The notes under the pieces are model-generated. The model was given only the letters and a program-made list of their open reading frames with translations, made no database searches and was not told where the DNA came from. From contig JASJDA010000003.1 of assembly GCA_030065755.1 (NCBI GenBank), positions 27,541-91,540 on the forward strand: a stretch of DNA of 64,000 nucleotides, read 5' to 3'. Position numbers and translations under genes: made by a program. Origin of the DNA: Prochloraceae cyanobacterium (GTDB taxonomy: Bacteria > Cyanobacteriota > Cyanobacteriia > Cyanobacteriales > JASJDA01). Positions 33,375 to 42,092 of this stretch are shown here, piece after piece. How positions within the stretch are numbered: position 1 is the first letter of the stretch; each line of letters begins with the position of its first letter.

Positions 33375-34845
33375 ATTGACTGCTCCCCTGCTTAAAAGAG
33401 AGGGGATTCTAATAAGGAGGTTTGAGAACGGGTTAAAACCGCATTCTCAAACGCTGTTTTCTTATTAGCTGACCAAAGTTTAATTCTCTGGGGACGAGTC
33501 AAAGCGCCCCTAGACACTCGCTCAAGGCTTACATTGCTAAGAATGCTTGAGGTTGTGCTTACTTGTGTTAGTTTGCAAATGATATTTGCTGCTCCATTAC
33601 AGTCAGCATTGATATACCAGTTGTTAGCGGTTCGATACAAACCGCGCTTAGTTCTTGTACCTGATGGTTTCCAATCTTTGGGTTTTTCACCTATGGTTGG
33701 CAGATAGTCACCATCTAAAAAACTAGCAATACTTGTATAAGATTCTTCAGTTTCAACGAACTGAATTCCGTATTGAGAACATAGTTGTTCAATTCTTTCT
33801 TTGAGTCTGGCTGTAGGAATAGGGACAAACTCAGAGTTATTCTTTTTGCCGATATTGATACTGTCTTTGTTTCGTTTGTTCCAACCAAAAATAACAGTAC
33901 CTATATTGTTTTTTAGGCAATGATTAATTACTATTCTTGCTGCTTTATTGATTCCATCTTTGACTTGTCTATTGCGTTTTTCGGTTATGGCAGCTAACTT
34001 ATTATTCCAAAAATCTTGAGACTTATTCTCTTTAATAGTTGAGACTTTCTTGTTATACCAGCGATTCATTGATTTCAGATGCTTACCATCAACAATAAAG
34101 CTGGTGTCAACGTTAGACACACAGGTTAACCAGTTATCAACTCCTGGGTCTATTCCTAGTACATTATCTGGGTTAACCTGAAATGTTTCTATTTGTTTTT
34201 CATAGACAAACTCAAAGTAGAAACATTTATTTCTAGGAAGTATTCTCAACTCTTTAATGTCAGCAAAGTTAAGGTTAGCAGGTATTGAAATCAAAAAACT
34301 ATCTATTGCAAACCATCTTTTACAGGTCGTGCCTAGTGGTACTCTAATCTGACCCTCTTTTAGCTTTAATGCCTGCTTGGGGTAACTTACTGTGGCTAAT
34401 CCACCTTTTTTTCTATAATTAGGGATTTGTGGTCTTTCAGTTATTTTGCCCTTTTTATATGCCTTGATTAGTCCATAATAAGACTTGAAAGATTCCGCGA
34501 CAGTTCTCAATATTTGTTGTGCCGCTTGAGAGTATAAAACCTTGTAGTGGTTGTTGCTTTTGTAGACTTTCTCTAAGTCATATTTACCTATACCTTTTTG
34601 AGCTTTAAAGTATAGTTGTCTGGCATAATAAATCCCCATGTTAGTGAGTTTATGAGACTCTTCACATAAGAATGTTAGTATGTTGAGTAGGTCTGGGTTT
34701 TGACTTACTAAAACTTGCTGACAACCGTACATATTTTGGGATTTACACTAATAAAATTGTACCATGTTTCGAGACACTTAAAAGTGTCTGACCTAAACGG
34801 TTCGCTCGTTTTCATCCCCTACTTGAAAGACAGGGGCTTTCAACA
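33375..34845 (-). mobile_element. IS605-family TnpB-only element (IS1341 type)
   Basis: The element contains one tnpB. The 5' (LE) side, at higher coordinates, has CCCCT/AGGGG hairpin arms at 34816-34836 and an AGACACTT/AAGTGTCT hairpin at 34772-34789. The 3' (RE) side has the matching CCCCT/AGGGG pair at about 33385-33406, overlapping the tnpB stop; in TnpB systems this end encodes the guide (reRNA). No tnpA is present, so mobility would depend on a transposase elsewhere. It lies about 25 bp beyond the stop of the WD40 gene. Confidence 0.7.
33392..34732 (-). CDS. tnpB: TnpB RNA-guided endonuclease, Zn-ribbon cysteines absent
   Basis: 446 residues. An N-terminal helical/Wedge-REC part (residues 1-185) contains RPQIPNYRKKGGLATVSYPK. 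RuvC-I is NVLGIDPGVDNWLTCVS (Asp195); RuvC-II lies around VETEESYTSIASFLDGDYLP (Glu); RuvC-III is WYINADCNGAANIICK (Asp). The CxxC...CxxC zinc ribbon between RuvC-II and III, standard in TnpB, is replaced by a cysteine-free segment (IGEKPKDWKPSGTRTKRG), as in a cyanobacterial subgroup. TnpB uses an RNA from the element's 3' end to cut target DNA and help retain the element. The reading frame is intact, so the protein may be active. Confidence 0.88.
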   Translation of the reverse strand: MYGCQQVLVSQNPDLLNILTFLCEESHKLTNMGIYYARQLYFKAQKGIGKYDLEKVYKSNNHYKVLYSQAAQQILRTVAESFKSYYGLIKAYKKGKITERPQIPNYRKKGGLATVSYPKQALKLKEGQIRVPLGTTCKRWFAIDSFLISIPANLNFADIKELRILPRNKCFYFEFVYEKQIETFQVNPDNVLGIDPGVDNWLTCVSNVDTSFIVDGKHLKSMNRWYNKKVSTIKENKSQDFWNNKLAAITEKRNRQVKDGINKAARIVINHCLKNNIGTVIFGWNKRNKDSINIGKKNNSEFVPIPTARLKERIEQLCSQYGIQFVETEESYTSIASFLDGDYLPTIGEKPKDWKPSGTRTKRGLYRTANNWYINADCNGAANIICKLTQVSTTSSILSNVSLERVSRGALTRPQRIKLWSANKKTAFENAVLTRSQTSLLESPLF

Positions 34846-34869
34846 TCGCTATTCCGGTAAAAACACTCC

Positions 34870-37800
34870 TTACCATATATGGCGCCCCGTAGCCGGTTCC
34901 TGCGGGACAGATGCTTTTGCAAGAGGTCTGTGACAAAGTTGGCGATCGTCTTGCGATCGACCCTTAGTAACGCTCTTTTCCGTCGAAAGATTGTTCTGCA
35001 AGTAATCTCGTACCCAATTGCAAGCTTTTTGTGTCAGCGCCTCCAAACTCCGATCGATATCTAAATTCCAAATAATTACCTTTCCTAAAGAATCTGAAGA
35101 GGCAAGTATTTTACCGTCAGGAGAAAAACTAACACTTCTAACAGCCCCATTATGACCCTGCAAAATTTGAATTTGCTTTCCTTTGGGGTTCCACAGGTTA
35201 ATAGTGCCCTTATAGGAACCAGAGGCGATCGTCTTTCCGTCAGGAGAGAAACTAGCACTCCCAATAGAGTCTTGAGGGCTTTTGAGGGTAAGATACTCTT
35301 TTCCCTCTAGAGTCCATATTTTAATGGTTCCATCTCTTCCTGCCGAAGCGATCGTCTTTCCGTCAGGACTAAAACTAACCTCGATCGCCCAATCTTTATG
35401 ACCTTTGAAGGTACGAATTAATGTACCGTCTAGGTGCCACAATTTTATTGTTTTGTCCTCACTCCCAGAAACGATCGTTTTTCCGTCGGGACTAAAATCG
35501 ATACTAAAAACAGCACCTTCATGACCGATCGAAGTTCCGATCTCTGTTCCCTCTGCGTCCCACAATTTTATTGTTTTGTCCTCGCTAGCAGAAGCAACAA
35601 TTTGGCTGTCTGGGCTAAATTTTACACTCCAAACGGCTCCAGTATGACCCTTGAGAATTTTATTGAGTTGAAATTTACCTTCTGGGTTTTGGTGCCAAAG
35701 GGCGATGGTTTGTCCCCAACTGGCGATCGCCATACTACTACTGTCGGGACTAAATGCAACATCCCTAACTGCGGAGTGAAAACCTTCTAATGTTTGCAAT
35801 AGTTGTCCTGACAGACTCCATAGTTTGACATTAAAATCCAGCCCCGCAGTAGCAAGAATATTACCGTCAGGACTAAAAGTAACGTCTCTAACTGCTGCGT
35901 TATCTGCTTGAATAATTTTGAGGGTATTGTTGTTGAGCTGCCATAGTTTAATGGTTCTGTCTTCGCTAGCGCTAGCAATGGTTTGACCGTCGGGAGAAAA
36001 ACTAACACCCCAAACAGAATCTTGATGTCTTTTAAGGGTTTCTAATTCTTTTCCGTGTAAACTCCAGAGTTTAACTGTAGTATCCCAACTAGCACTAGCA
36101 AGGGTTTGACCGTCAGGAGAGAAATTGATGCGAAATACGGCTGCATTGTGAGCGGGAAAAGATACCCTTTCCTTCCCGTCTTTGCTCCACAGTTTAATTG
36201 TTCCGTCTCGACTGCTGCTAGCAAGGGTTTGACCGTAGGGACTAAATTTGACACTAAAGACCCAGTCAGTATGTCCCTCAATAGTTTTTAATTTTTTGCC
36301 CTTTTTACTCCACAGTTCGATCGAACCGTCTGCAGCTGCAGAGGCAAACATTTGTTCGTCAGGACTCACGTCGAGATCGAATATTCCACCTCGATCGCTC
36401 TGAAAACTGTGGATCTCTTTTCCTTGTAAATTCCAAACTTTAATTTTCCCATCCCAACTAGCGCTTACAATGACGCGATTTTTGGGACAAAAAATCGCAC
36501 TTACTACCCAACTTTTATGACCTCGCAAAGTTTGCTGAAGTTGAAATTTTCCACTTCGATCTCGCTGCCAAATTTTAATTGTTTTATCTTCGCTACCAGT
36601 CACTAAAGTTTTGCTATCGGGACTGAAATTAAGGCTCCAAACGGCATCTTCATGAGCTTGCCAACTTTGCAATTCTTTTCCTTGAGGATTCCAGATTTTT
36701 ATTTTTCCCTCTCGATCGCTACTGACTATTAACTGACCGTCAGGACTAAAAGTTACATTCATCACTGAATCTCTATGTCCTTGAAGTCTGTTGCGCTCTT
36801 TAATCCAGTACATAACTTCTTGCAGAGAGCTTTCTAGTTTATTTTGTACTTCTGGATCTTTTTTCATTACAGACTGTAGCTTTTTAGCGGCTCTGAGACT
36901 TTCTAACAGTGCGTCAAATTCTTCTTTATTTGCCAATAAAGCTTTTGAAGAAGTTATTAGAGCTTGAATTTCACTGAGGGTAGCTTGTTGTTTTTGTTTA
37001 GCAGCTTGCATCGATAGGTTTGCTGCTAATCCTAACAAGAAAATAGCCAAAACAGAAATACTAGACAGTCCAATTAATCCCAAGCGAATAGTTCGCTTAG
37101 CTTTTTGTTGAGCTTCTGATAAGATTCGATTGGCTATTTCAGCGGCTTCTAAGGCAGTTTGTACTTCTTTTTTATCTAATTCTTGACTGGCAGCCAGAAA
37201 ATGATAATCCCAATCGCTCAAACTTTTATCTACCGACCAAGCTTGTGCATCTTCTAATGCTTTCCCCCGCAAAAGTCGAGATTCGTCGGTACATTCAGAA
37301 ATAATCCACGCTCGTAAATTTTCCGAATAAGGTCGCCTTTTTGACAGTTCTTTTTCTACCCATTCTCGATTGAAAACTGCTTCGTAAATGCGGTTATAAA
37401 CTTTTAATTCCCCTTGTTTCTTGACGACTAATCCCGATAAAAGTAGATCTATTTGTTCTGCACTATTGTCGGTAATAATGTGTCCTTGCTGCAGAATTTT
37501 TTGATATATTCCTAGTAAACGTCCAGTACGCTGTTCGTTTTTGAGCAGGCGATCGCGTATAGTTCTTAAATGTTCTGGTTCGTCTTGAAATTCCCAGTTA
37601 TTAATAATCTGGGATTCTACTATATAGGCTATCTTAGCTTGCCTCATAATCTGGGCAATTGACTTATTATTATCTTCAGAATCTAAATTAGGAAAAGAGG
37701 GAGTATATTTGGGCTGAGTTACTTTTTTTAGATCGCCAACTTGGAGATTATCCCACTGTCGATCGCTTCCATATTCCCACACTAACTGACACAATTTTTG

Positions 37801-38541
37801 GGTGAGAAATGGCTGTCCTCCTGTCCAAAATAAAATTTCTTTAAGTACTGCTTGCGGATTGCCAACTTTTCCTGCTAATCCTTTGGCTAGAGGTTTAACT
37901 TCTTCTAATTGAAATCCTTGTAATTGAATTGCTTTACCAATATTAAAAGGAGTGCGATCGCGATCTTGTATTAAATCTGAGGGGGTCGCTACTCCAAAAA
38001 TAGCAAAAGTCAGGCGATTATATTCTGAATTTTCTGCTCTTTTGTTGTAGCAAAAACGAATAAAAGCAAAAAAATCGTCGCTGGAAAAATTCAAACTGAG
38101 AATACTATCTATTTCATCAATAAAAATAAAAATTTTTTCGCTGCTTATTTCAGTTAATAAAACATCTTCAATAAATCTCTGTAAAATTTTAACCGGAGAC
38201 AATCCTTCTTGTTCTTTCCACCAAGATTTTAAATTAATTTTCCCAGAGTAATTTAACCCCCGCCACAACTCATATATTAATCCTTTATACCACTGTTGTG
38301 GAGTAATATTTTGACTGCCAATACTAGTAAGATCTACTGAAACACAGCTATATCCTTCTTGTTTCAATCGATGTTTAATGCGTACTCGCAAACTAGATTT
38401 ACCCATTTGTCGGGAATTAAGTATGTAACAAAATTCCCCTTTTCTCAAAGCTTCATATAATTCTCTATCTGCTTGTCGATCGACATAACTGGGTGAATTG
38501 AATTTCAGACTTCCACCAACTTGATATTGATAATTTGTCAT
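34870..38541 (-). CDS. AAA-like (AAA_35) ATPase with TM helix and 14 WD40 repeats
   Basis: 1223 residues. AAA_35-type domain (~1-330): LNSRQMGKSSLRVRIKHRL as Walker A, KIFIFIDEIDSILS as Walker B, and GGQPFLTQKLCQLV as a conserved later motif. An accessory region (~330-480) and one TM helix (GLIGLSSISVLAIFLLGLAA, ~480-505) lead to a coiled coil. Then 14 WD40 repeats (~580-1170; FSPDGxxxASxSxDxTIKLW units) could build two 7-blade propellers. This is a STAND-like signalling layout: NTPase switch plus protein-binding propellers. The last ~20 residues (KASVPQEPATGRHIW) look unrelated to the family end (DRQLC) and lie next to the TnpB insertion. Start ATG at 38541. Downstream of the VMAP-type ATPase. 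Confidence 0.88.
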   Translation of the reverse strand: MTNYQYQVGGSLKFNSPSYVDRQADRELYEALRKGEFCYILNSRQMGKSSLRVRIKHRLKQEGYSCVSVDLTSIGSQNITPQQWYKGLIYELWRGLNYSGKINLKSWWKEQEGLSPVKILQRFIEDVLLTEISSEKIFIFIDEIDSILSLNFSSDDFFAFIRFCYNKRAENSEYNRLTFAIFGVATPSDLIQDRDRTPFNIGKAIQLQGFQLEEVKPLAKGLAGKVGNPQAVLKEILFWTGGQPFLTQKLCQLVWEYGSDRQWDNLQVGDLKKVTQPKYTPSFPNLDSEDNNKSIAQIMRQAKIAYIVESQIINNWEFQDEPEHLRTIRDRLLKNEQRTGRLLGIYQKILQQGHIITDNSAEQIDLLLSGLVVKKQGELKVYNRIYEAVFNREWVEKELSKRRPYSENLRAWIISECTDESRLLRGKALEDAQAWSVDKSLSDWDYHFLAASQELDKKEVQTALEAAEIANRILSEAQQKAKRTIRLGLIGLSSISVLAIFLLGLAANLSMQAAKQKQQATLSEIQALITSSKALLANKEEFDALLESLRAAKKLQSVMKKDPEVQNKLESSLQEVMYWIKERNRLQGHRDSVMNVTFSPDGQLIVSSDREGKIKIWNPQGKELQSWQAHEDAVWSLNFSPDSKTLVTGSEDKTIKIWQRDRSGKFQLQQTLRGHKSWVVSAIFCPKNRVIVSASWDGKIKVWNLQGKEIHSFQSDRGGIFDLDVSPDEQMFASAAADGSIELWSKKGKKLKTIEGHTDWVFSVKFSPYGQTLASSSRDGTIKLWSKDGKERVSFPAHNAAVFRINFSPDGQTLASASWDTTVKLWSLHGKELETLKRHQDSVWGVSFSPDGQTIASASEDRTIKLWQLNNNTLKIIQADNAAVRDVTFSPDGNILATAGLDFNVKLWSLSGQLLQTLEGFHSAVRDVAFSPDSSSMAIASWGQTIALWHQNPEGKFQLNKILKGHTGAVWSVKFSPDSQIVASASEDKTIKLWDAEGTEIGTSIGHEGAVFSIDFSPDGKTIVSGSEDKTIKLWHLDGTLIRTFKGHKDWAIEVSFSPDGKTIASAGRDGTIKIWTLEGKEYLTLKSPQDSIGSASFSPDGKTIASGSYKGTINLWNPKGKQIQILQGHNGAVRSVSFSPDGKILASSDSLGKVIIWNLDIDRSLEALTQKACNWVRDYLQNNLSTEKSVTKGRSQDDRQLCHRPLAKASVPQEPATGRHIW

Positions 38542-38632
38542 TTGCTATTTGCTGTTAGCTGTTGGTTGTTTGTATATAATTTTCTCCCCCATCTCCCCCT
38601 CTCCCCCTCTCCCCCTCTCCCTCTCTTTTTCT
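38541..38632. repeat. Composite repeat: GCTGTTAGCTGTTGG plus CTCCCCCT tract
   Basis: The inverted counterpart of 24359-24440: a TGCTGTTAGCTGTTGGTTG stretch (38550-38568) followed by a pyrimidine tract of CTCCCCCT units (38583-38625). It fills the 91-bp gap between the two AAA-like genes. Confidence 0.6.
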
Positions 38633-39994
38633 TTAAACTAATTCAGAGCGAAAATAAAGAGCATATAACTGACAGCTTGGAGTTACTTTATTTTGATGTA
38701 ATTTAACTAATCCCATACTATCTAACTTATAGGCTATTATTGATTCTAATTCGACGATCGTGTCTGCCATTACTACTTTTTTCATCCCTGCTGCTAATTC
38801 TGGATTAGTTTCAATATTGGCTAAATGTCTCCTTAAATGGTGATTATAAATACCCGAACGAGTAGGTGCTTCTTGCAGGAGTTTTTCTAAAGTAATATTT
38901 TGAGATGCTAAATGATAGAAAGCTAATTGCAAAAGATAAGGATGTCCGCCGATAGAAGCCAATAAAGAATTAGCTTTTTTTATTCCTACTTCATCTGTCC
39001 AATCCGAGTCATAAAGTTTTGCTAATTGCTGTACTTGTTTAATAGTTAATTCAGGTAATTTAATCGGCAAACCAACATTAAAAGGGGATTGATTTATATT
39101 AAGAGGAATATAAACTTCCGTAGAGTGAACGACAATTAACCTCAGTTTTTGCCAAACTTCTATATTGTTAGCTTCTTCGTGCCAAAAACGCAATAGAGGG
39201 AGAAATTCAGCCGCAGTTTCTGGAAACTCAAAAATGCGATCGAGTTCGTCTAATGCTAAAACTAAGGGACAATTTAAATGTTGTAGCAAATAACCTTGTA
39301 CGTAAGCAGTACAGCTAACTTTACTACCTAGATCTTCATCCCAATAGTCGTTTATTTTTGATTCGAGCATTAATTGGCGACTGACATTGGCACAAAACCA
39401 ACGCAAAAACTTATCTAGATTCCCTAAAATTGGTAGCTCTGCTTGGCTGAGATTGAGACGCGCTGTGTGATAGCCTAAAGAGGCAGCACGAGCCATAATT
39501 CTGAGAGTCAGGGAGGTTTTTCCCATCTGTTTGGGTGCTTTGATTCTGATTAATGCGCCAGTAGATGCGATCGCAGCGTAACACTGTTCTTCAATAGGAG
39601 GGCGATCGATATACAAAGGAGAGTCTATACTAACTGGACCTTCAGGAAAAGAAGGATTTATCTTTTTTGCAAGAGGTTGAGATATTAGGAGATCGTCTCC
39701 CTCTCCTGTAGAATTCAAGTGTTGTAAATATTGGCTGAGGATTGAATGGATATTACTTTTAGTAACTTTTTCTCCTAAAACTTTTGACAGTAATTTCCAT
39801 AATTTGTAACCAACATCGCGAATATGTTGGATGCTGTAACCAGAAGATTCAGCTATTTCTTCATAGGTTTGTCCTAAGTATGAGTGACGCAAAACTAAAT
39901 CTTGTACGTCGTTTAGACGCTTGGGTTGAATTAGCTTATTGATTATTTGTACTGCTTGTTCGACGGAAATTGTTGTTACTAGTTGTCTCGACAT
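38633..39994 (-). CDS. VMAP-type HTH plus AAA-like ATPase
   Basis: 453 residues. The N-terminal ~90 residues (SVEQAVQIINKLIQPKRLND, QTYEEIAESSGYSIQHIRD, VGYKLWKLLSKVLGEKVTK) match the N-terminal HTH of vWA-MoxR-associated proteins (VMAP). The AAA_35 domain follows: IRIKAPKQMGKTSLTLRI as Walker A, CPLVLALDELDRIFE as Walker B, SIGGHPYLLQLAFYHL later. The end resembles a winged helix (YKLDSMGLVKLHQNKVTPSC). Proteins of this type occur in cyanobacterial signalling or conflict gene sets. Adjacent and upstream of the WD40 ATPase on the same strand, separated only by a repeat. Confidence 0.8.
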   Translation of the reverse strand: MSRQLVTTISVEQAVQIINKLIQPKRLNDVQDLVLRHSYLGQTYEEIAESSGYSIQHIRDVGYKLWKLLSKVLGEKVTKSNIHSILSQYLQHLNSTGEGDDLLISQPLAKKINPSFPEGPVSIDSPLYIDRPPIEEQCYAAIASTGALIRIKAPKQMGKTSLTLRIMARAASLGYHTARLNLSQAELPILGNLDKFLRWFCANVSRQLMLESKINDYWDEDLGSKVSCTAYVQGYLLQHLNCPLVLALDELDRIFEFPETAAEFLPLLRFWHEEANNIEVWQKLRLIVVHSTEVYIPLNINQSPFNVGLPIKLPELTIKQVQQLAKLYDSDWTDEVGIKKANSLLASIGGHPYLLQLAFYHLASQNITLEKLLQEAPTRSGIYNHHLRRHLANIETNPELAAGMKKVVMADTIVELESIIAYKLDSMGLVKLHQNKVTPSCQLYALYFRSELV

Positions 39995-40167
39995 TCATTT
40001 ATAGTTGCCACTAGATAATAGATAATCCTACCAATACATAGATTATCTAGATTTGTCAGCTATTTTGCATCTGACAGGTCCCTCGATGCTGCAAATTTTT
40101 TTTATGACTATTGTCTTGCAAAAGGAATGTATCCTACTAAAATAGAAAGCTCTGTGTCTCCTCCCCC

Positions 40168-40196
40168 TTGTCACTGGGAACAAAAATGATTATAAT
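40168..40196 (+). promoter_or_regulatory. Sigma-70-type promoter of ssrA
   Basis: TTGTCA (40168-40173), 17-nt spacer, TATAAT (40191-40196). The predicted transcription start is about 10 nt before the mature tmRNA 5' end (40212). It is the best consensus promoter I found in the window. Confidence 0.75.
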
Positions 40197-40211
40197 TATA
40201 GGTAGACACAT

Positions 40212-40597
40212 GGGGCCGCAACGGTTTCGACAGGTTGGCGAAAACTATCCCGTGATGCAGGTCGAGAGTGAGTCTCCTCTCGTAAATCAAAGACTCAAAC
40301 AATCTGTAAATGCGAACAACATTGTAAGATTCGAGCGTAAGGCAGTAGCTATTGCCTAGGTCATAACTCTTAAGACTTGCTCACTTTTAGCTTGACTCCG
40401 TTAAGGGCTAAAAGTTAACCCCCAACGGATGCTCTAGTTAGGTTCCTCTGGTGAGCTAACTAGTTAAGAATTTACCAGAGCATCCCACCGTCAGGGATAA
40501 TCGACGGTTCCCGCCTGAGGATTAGAAAGGCTAAGCCTGTGAAAGATCGGAAAGTCAATACCCAATTTGGACAGCAGTTCGACTCTGCTCGGCTCCA
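40212..40597 (+). ncRNA. ssrA: Transfer-messenger RNA (one-piece tmRNA)
   Basis: The 5' end GGGGCCGCAACGGTTTCGAC and 3' end GTTCGACTCTGCTCGGCTCCA form the tRNA-like domain; GGGGCCG pairs with CGGCTCC with one G-U. The tag frame at 40312-40359 encodes ANNIVRFERKAVAIA then TAG, a cyanobacterial-type tag, with GCG as resume codon. A T-run follows (40598-40602). tmRNA with SmpB rescues stalled ribosomes and tags the nascent chain for proteolysis. CCA is not encoded directly after the discriminator A, so it would be added after transcription. Confidence 0.97.
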
Positions 40598-40699
40598 TTT
40601 TTCACTTCTTCCAACTGCCTAAACCTCTAGGGATATTTTGACTTGGGGAATTCCTCCTTCTTCACAGGTTTCCCCAATTTGTTTAAAATTCCAAAGCAA

Positions 40700-40730
40700 A
40701 ATAGTTCGCGGGGACTGGTCGCGAACTATT
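40700..40730 (-). terminator. Hairpin terminator downstream of the COP23-like gene
   Basis: AATAGTTCGCG pairs perfectly with CGCGAACTATT around a 9-nt loop. On the minus strand the stem is followed by TTTGCTTT. It lies 56 nt after the stop of the COP23-like gene and also separates it from convergent ssrA. Confidence 0.65.
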
Positions 40731-40786
40731 AAAAAGACTATTCTATACTAAGCAACTATTGTTTCAGGTGCGGAAAGTTGAAAAAC

Positions 40787-41503
40787 CTACTCTTGGATAG
40801 GTAATTCTACGCTAGGATCTGCTTCGCCACCAGCAGCTACTGATACGCCAGCTTTGAAACTAGAGAGAACTTCATCCCACTGTCTCGCATTTGCAGGAGA
40901 AAGAGTAAAGATAACGGTTTGATCCGCATCAGTAGGTTCTTCCACTACAGTGTGCATAGTGCGTAGAGGAATGTAAGCACCAGTGATATTTTGGTCAGAA
41001 GCGAGAATTACTCTTTCACTGATGTATTCGCCAAAAAGGTTTCTGCCGTAAACACCTGTAGCTCGGCTGATGTCGGATACTTCTTCCAGAGCGCTGATGA
41101 AGCTTTCTCCCATTCTCATCGAAGGATTCATGTTGCGTTTAGCAGCTGCAACACCACTAACTAAATCGGTCAAACGCTCGCTAACAGTATAGCAACGTGA
41201 CTCAGGAACAAAACGACCATTATCTAAAGATTTTGTCCAGCTAATTAATGGTTCGTCGGATTGAAAGCGGATATCTTCAGTTACTACTGTGTTGGGATAT
41301 CTTACATATGTTACTTGCTCTACATATTGAGGTACTGTAACCCAATTACCAGAAACATCTTGTGAACACTTAAAAACTATTTTTTCTTCGCTAATTGTTT
41401 CCATCGTGCTCAACATAATCTGTGCGTTAGCTTTTGGAGCTAATCCGAATAGACTTGTAGCCAGTAAAGTAGCAGTTCCTAGTACACCAAAGTATTTTTG
41501 CAT
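40787..41503 (-). CDS. COP23-domain-like secreted protein
   Basis: 238 residues. A signal peptide (GVLGTATLLATSLFGLAPKA, then NAQ) precedes a domain with FKCSQDVSGNWVTVPQ, LISWTKSLDNGRFVPESRCY and TVSERLTDLVSG. These are the features of the cyanobacterial COP23 (circadian oscillating protein) family, including the two Cys residues that could form a disulfide. The C-terminal ~80 residues (TVIFTLSPANARQWDEVLSS) are additional. Location likely periplasm or membrane periphery. The family role is undefined. A hairpin terminator follows; a 15-bp perfect inverted repeat lies 135 nt upstream. Confidence 0.6.
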   Translation of the reverse strand: MQKYFGVLGTATLLATSLFGLAPKANAQIMLSTMETISEEKIVFKCSQDVSGNWVTVPQYVEQVTYVRYPNTVVTEDIRFQSDEPLISWTKSLDNGRFVPESRCYTVSERLTDLVSGVAAAKRNMNPSMRMGESFISALEEVSDISRATGVYGRNLFGEYISERVILASDQNITGAYIPLRTMHTVVEEPTDADQTVIFTLSPANARQWDEVLSSFKAGVSVAAGGEADPSVELPIQE

Positions 41504-42092
41504 TTTGGCAATCCTTCTTTATAAATTTTCGATGAACTTAATGTTCTTACATCTCCAAGTTAGCTCCTTGTTTCGCAGAGTGTAAATCAGAAATAATAAC
41601 TAACAAAATTTAAAATTAATGTAAAGATTGCTTGCTTATAAGTAAAAACACTGAAGTGTTTTTACTTATGGTAACTTAAAGTAAACAAAGCTAGAGAAAA
41701 TCACTGCCGCGACAGGAGATTATACTCAAGGGGATCGGAGCTTGTGAAGTCAAGCAAACAAGTAAATACTCGGAGAAAAATTAAGTCAATTTAAAAACAC
41801 GTGAATACCCTGAGAAATAATTTAAGTGAAAACACGGATTTATCCTGAAAGATAAATAACTACAAATCGAGTTATTTTGTAAAAGCAAATAATAATGTTT
41901 TAAGAAATGCAAAGGTAGATAGTAAAAACTTGGGTGGTGGAAGTTAAAGTTGAAAAGAAATAGTCCTCCACACTTCCCACACCTCCCGCACACCCCACAC
42001 TTGGGACACCTCTTGCTCGATCCATTTAGGTGAGTTTGAAGGAGGAGCGTAAAATAAGCAGTGTGAATGTACTATATTTTTTTTTGTGAAGC
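41504..42092. other. Intergenic region between COP23-like gene and sbcC
   Basis: No supported gene. It contains a perfect 15-bp inverted repeat at 41638-41669 and a pyrimidine-rich CACACTTCCCACACCTCCC-type tract at 41968-42000. A 70-codon minus-strand ORF across the latter (41781-41993) lacks a coherent protein pattern. It must hold the divergent promoters of the COP23-like gene and sbcC. Confidence 0.55.
41638..41669. repeat. Perfect 15-bp inverted repeat with GA centre
   Basis: ATAAGTAAAAACACT, GA, then AGTGTTTTTACTTAT. As RNA it is a tight, long hairpin; as DNA an operator-like palindrome. It lies 135 nt upstream of the COP23-like start. Confidence 0.7.

Noticed and set aside
40168-40359. 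63-codon ORF starting in the ssrA promoter
   Set aside because: It runs through the tmRNA 5' domain and ends with the tag frame; only the tag is translated.
41781-41993. 70-codon minus-strand ORF before sbcC
   Set aside because: Its first part translates a CCCACAC-type simple repeat and the rest has no protein-like pattern.
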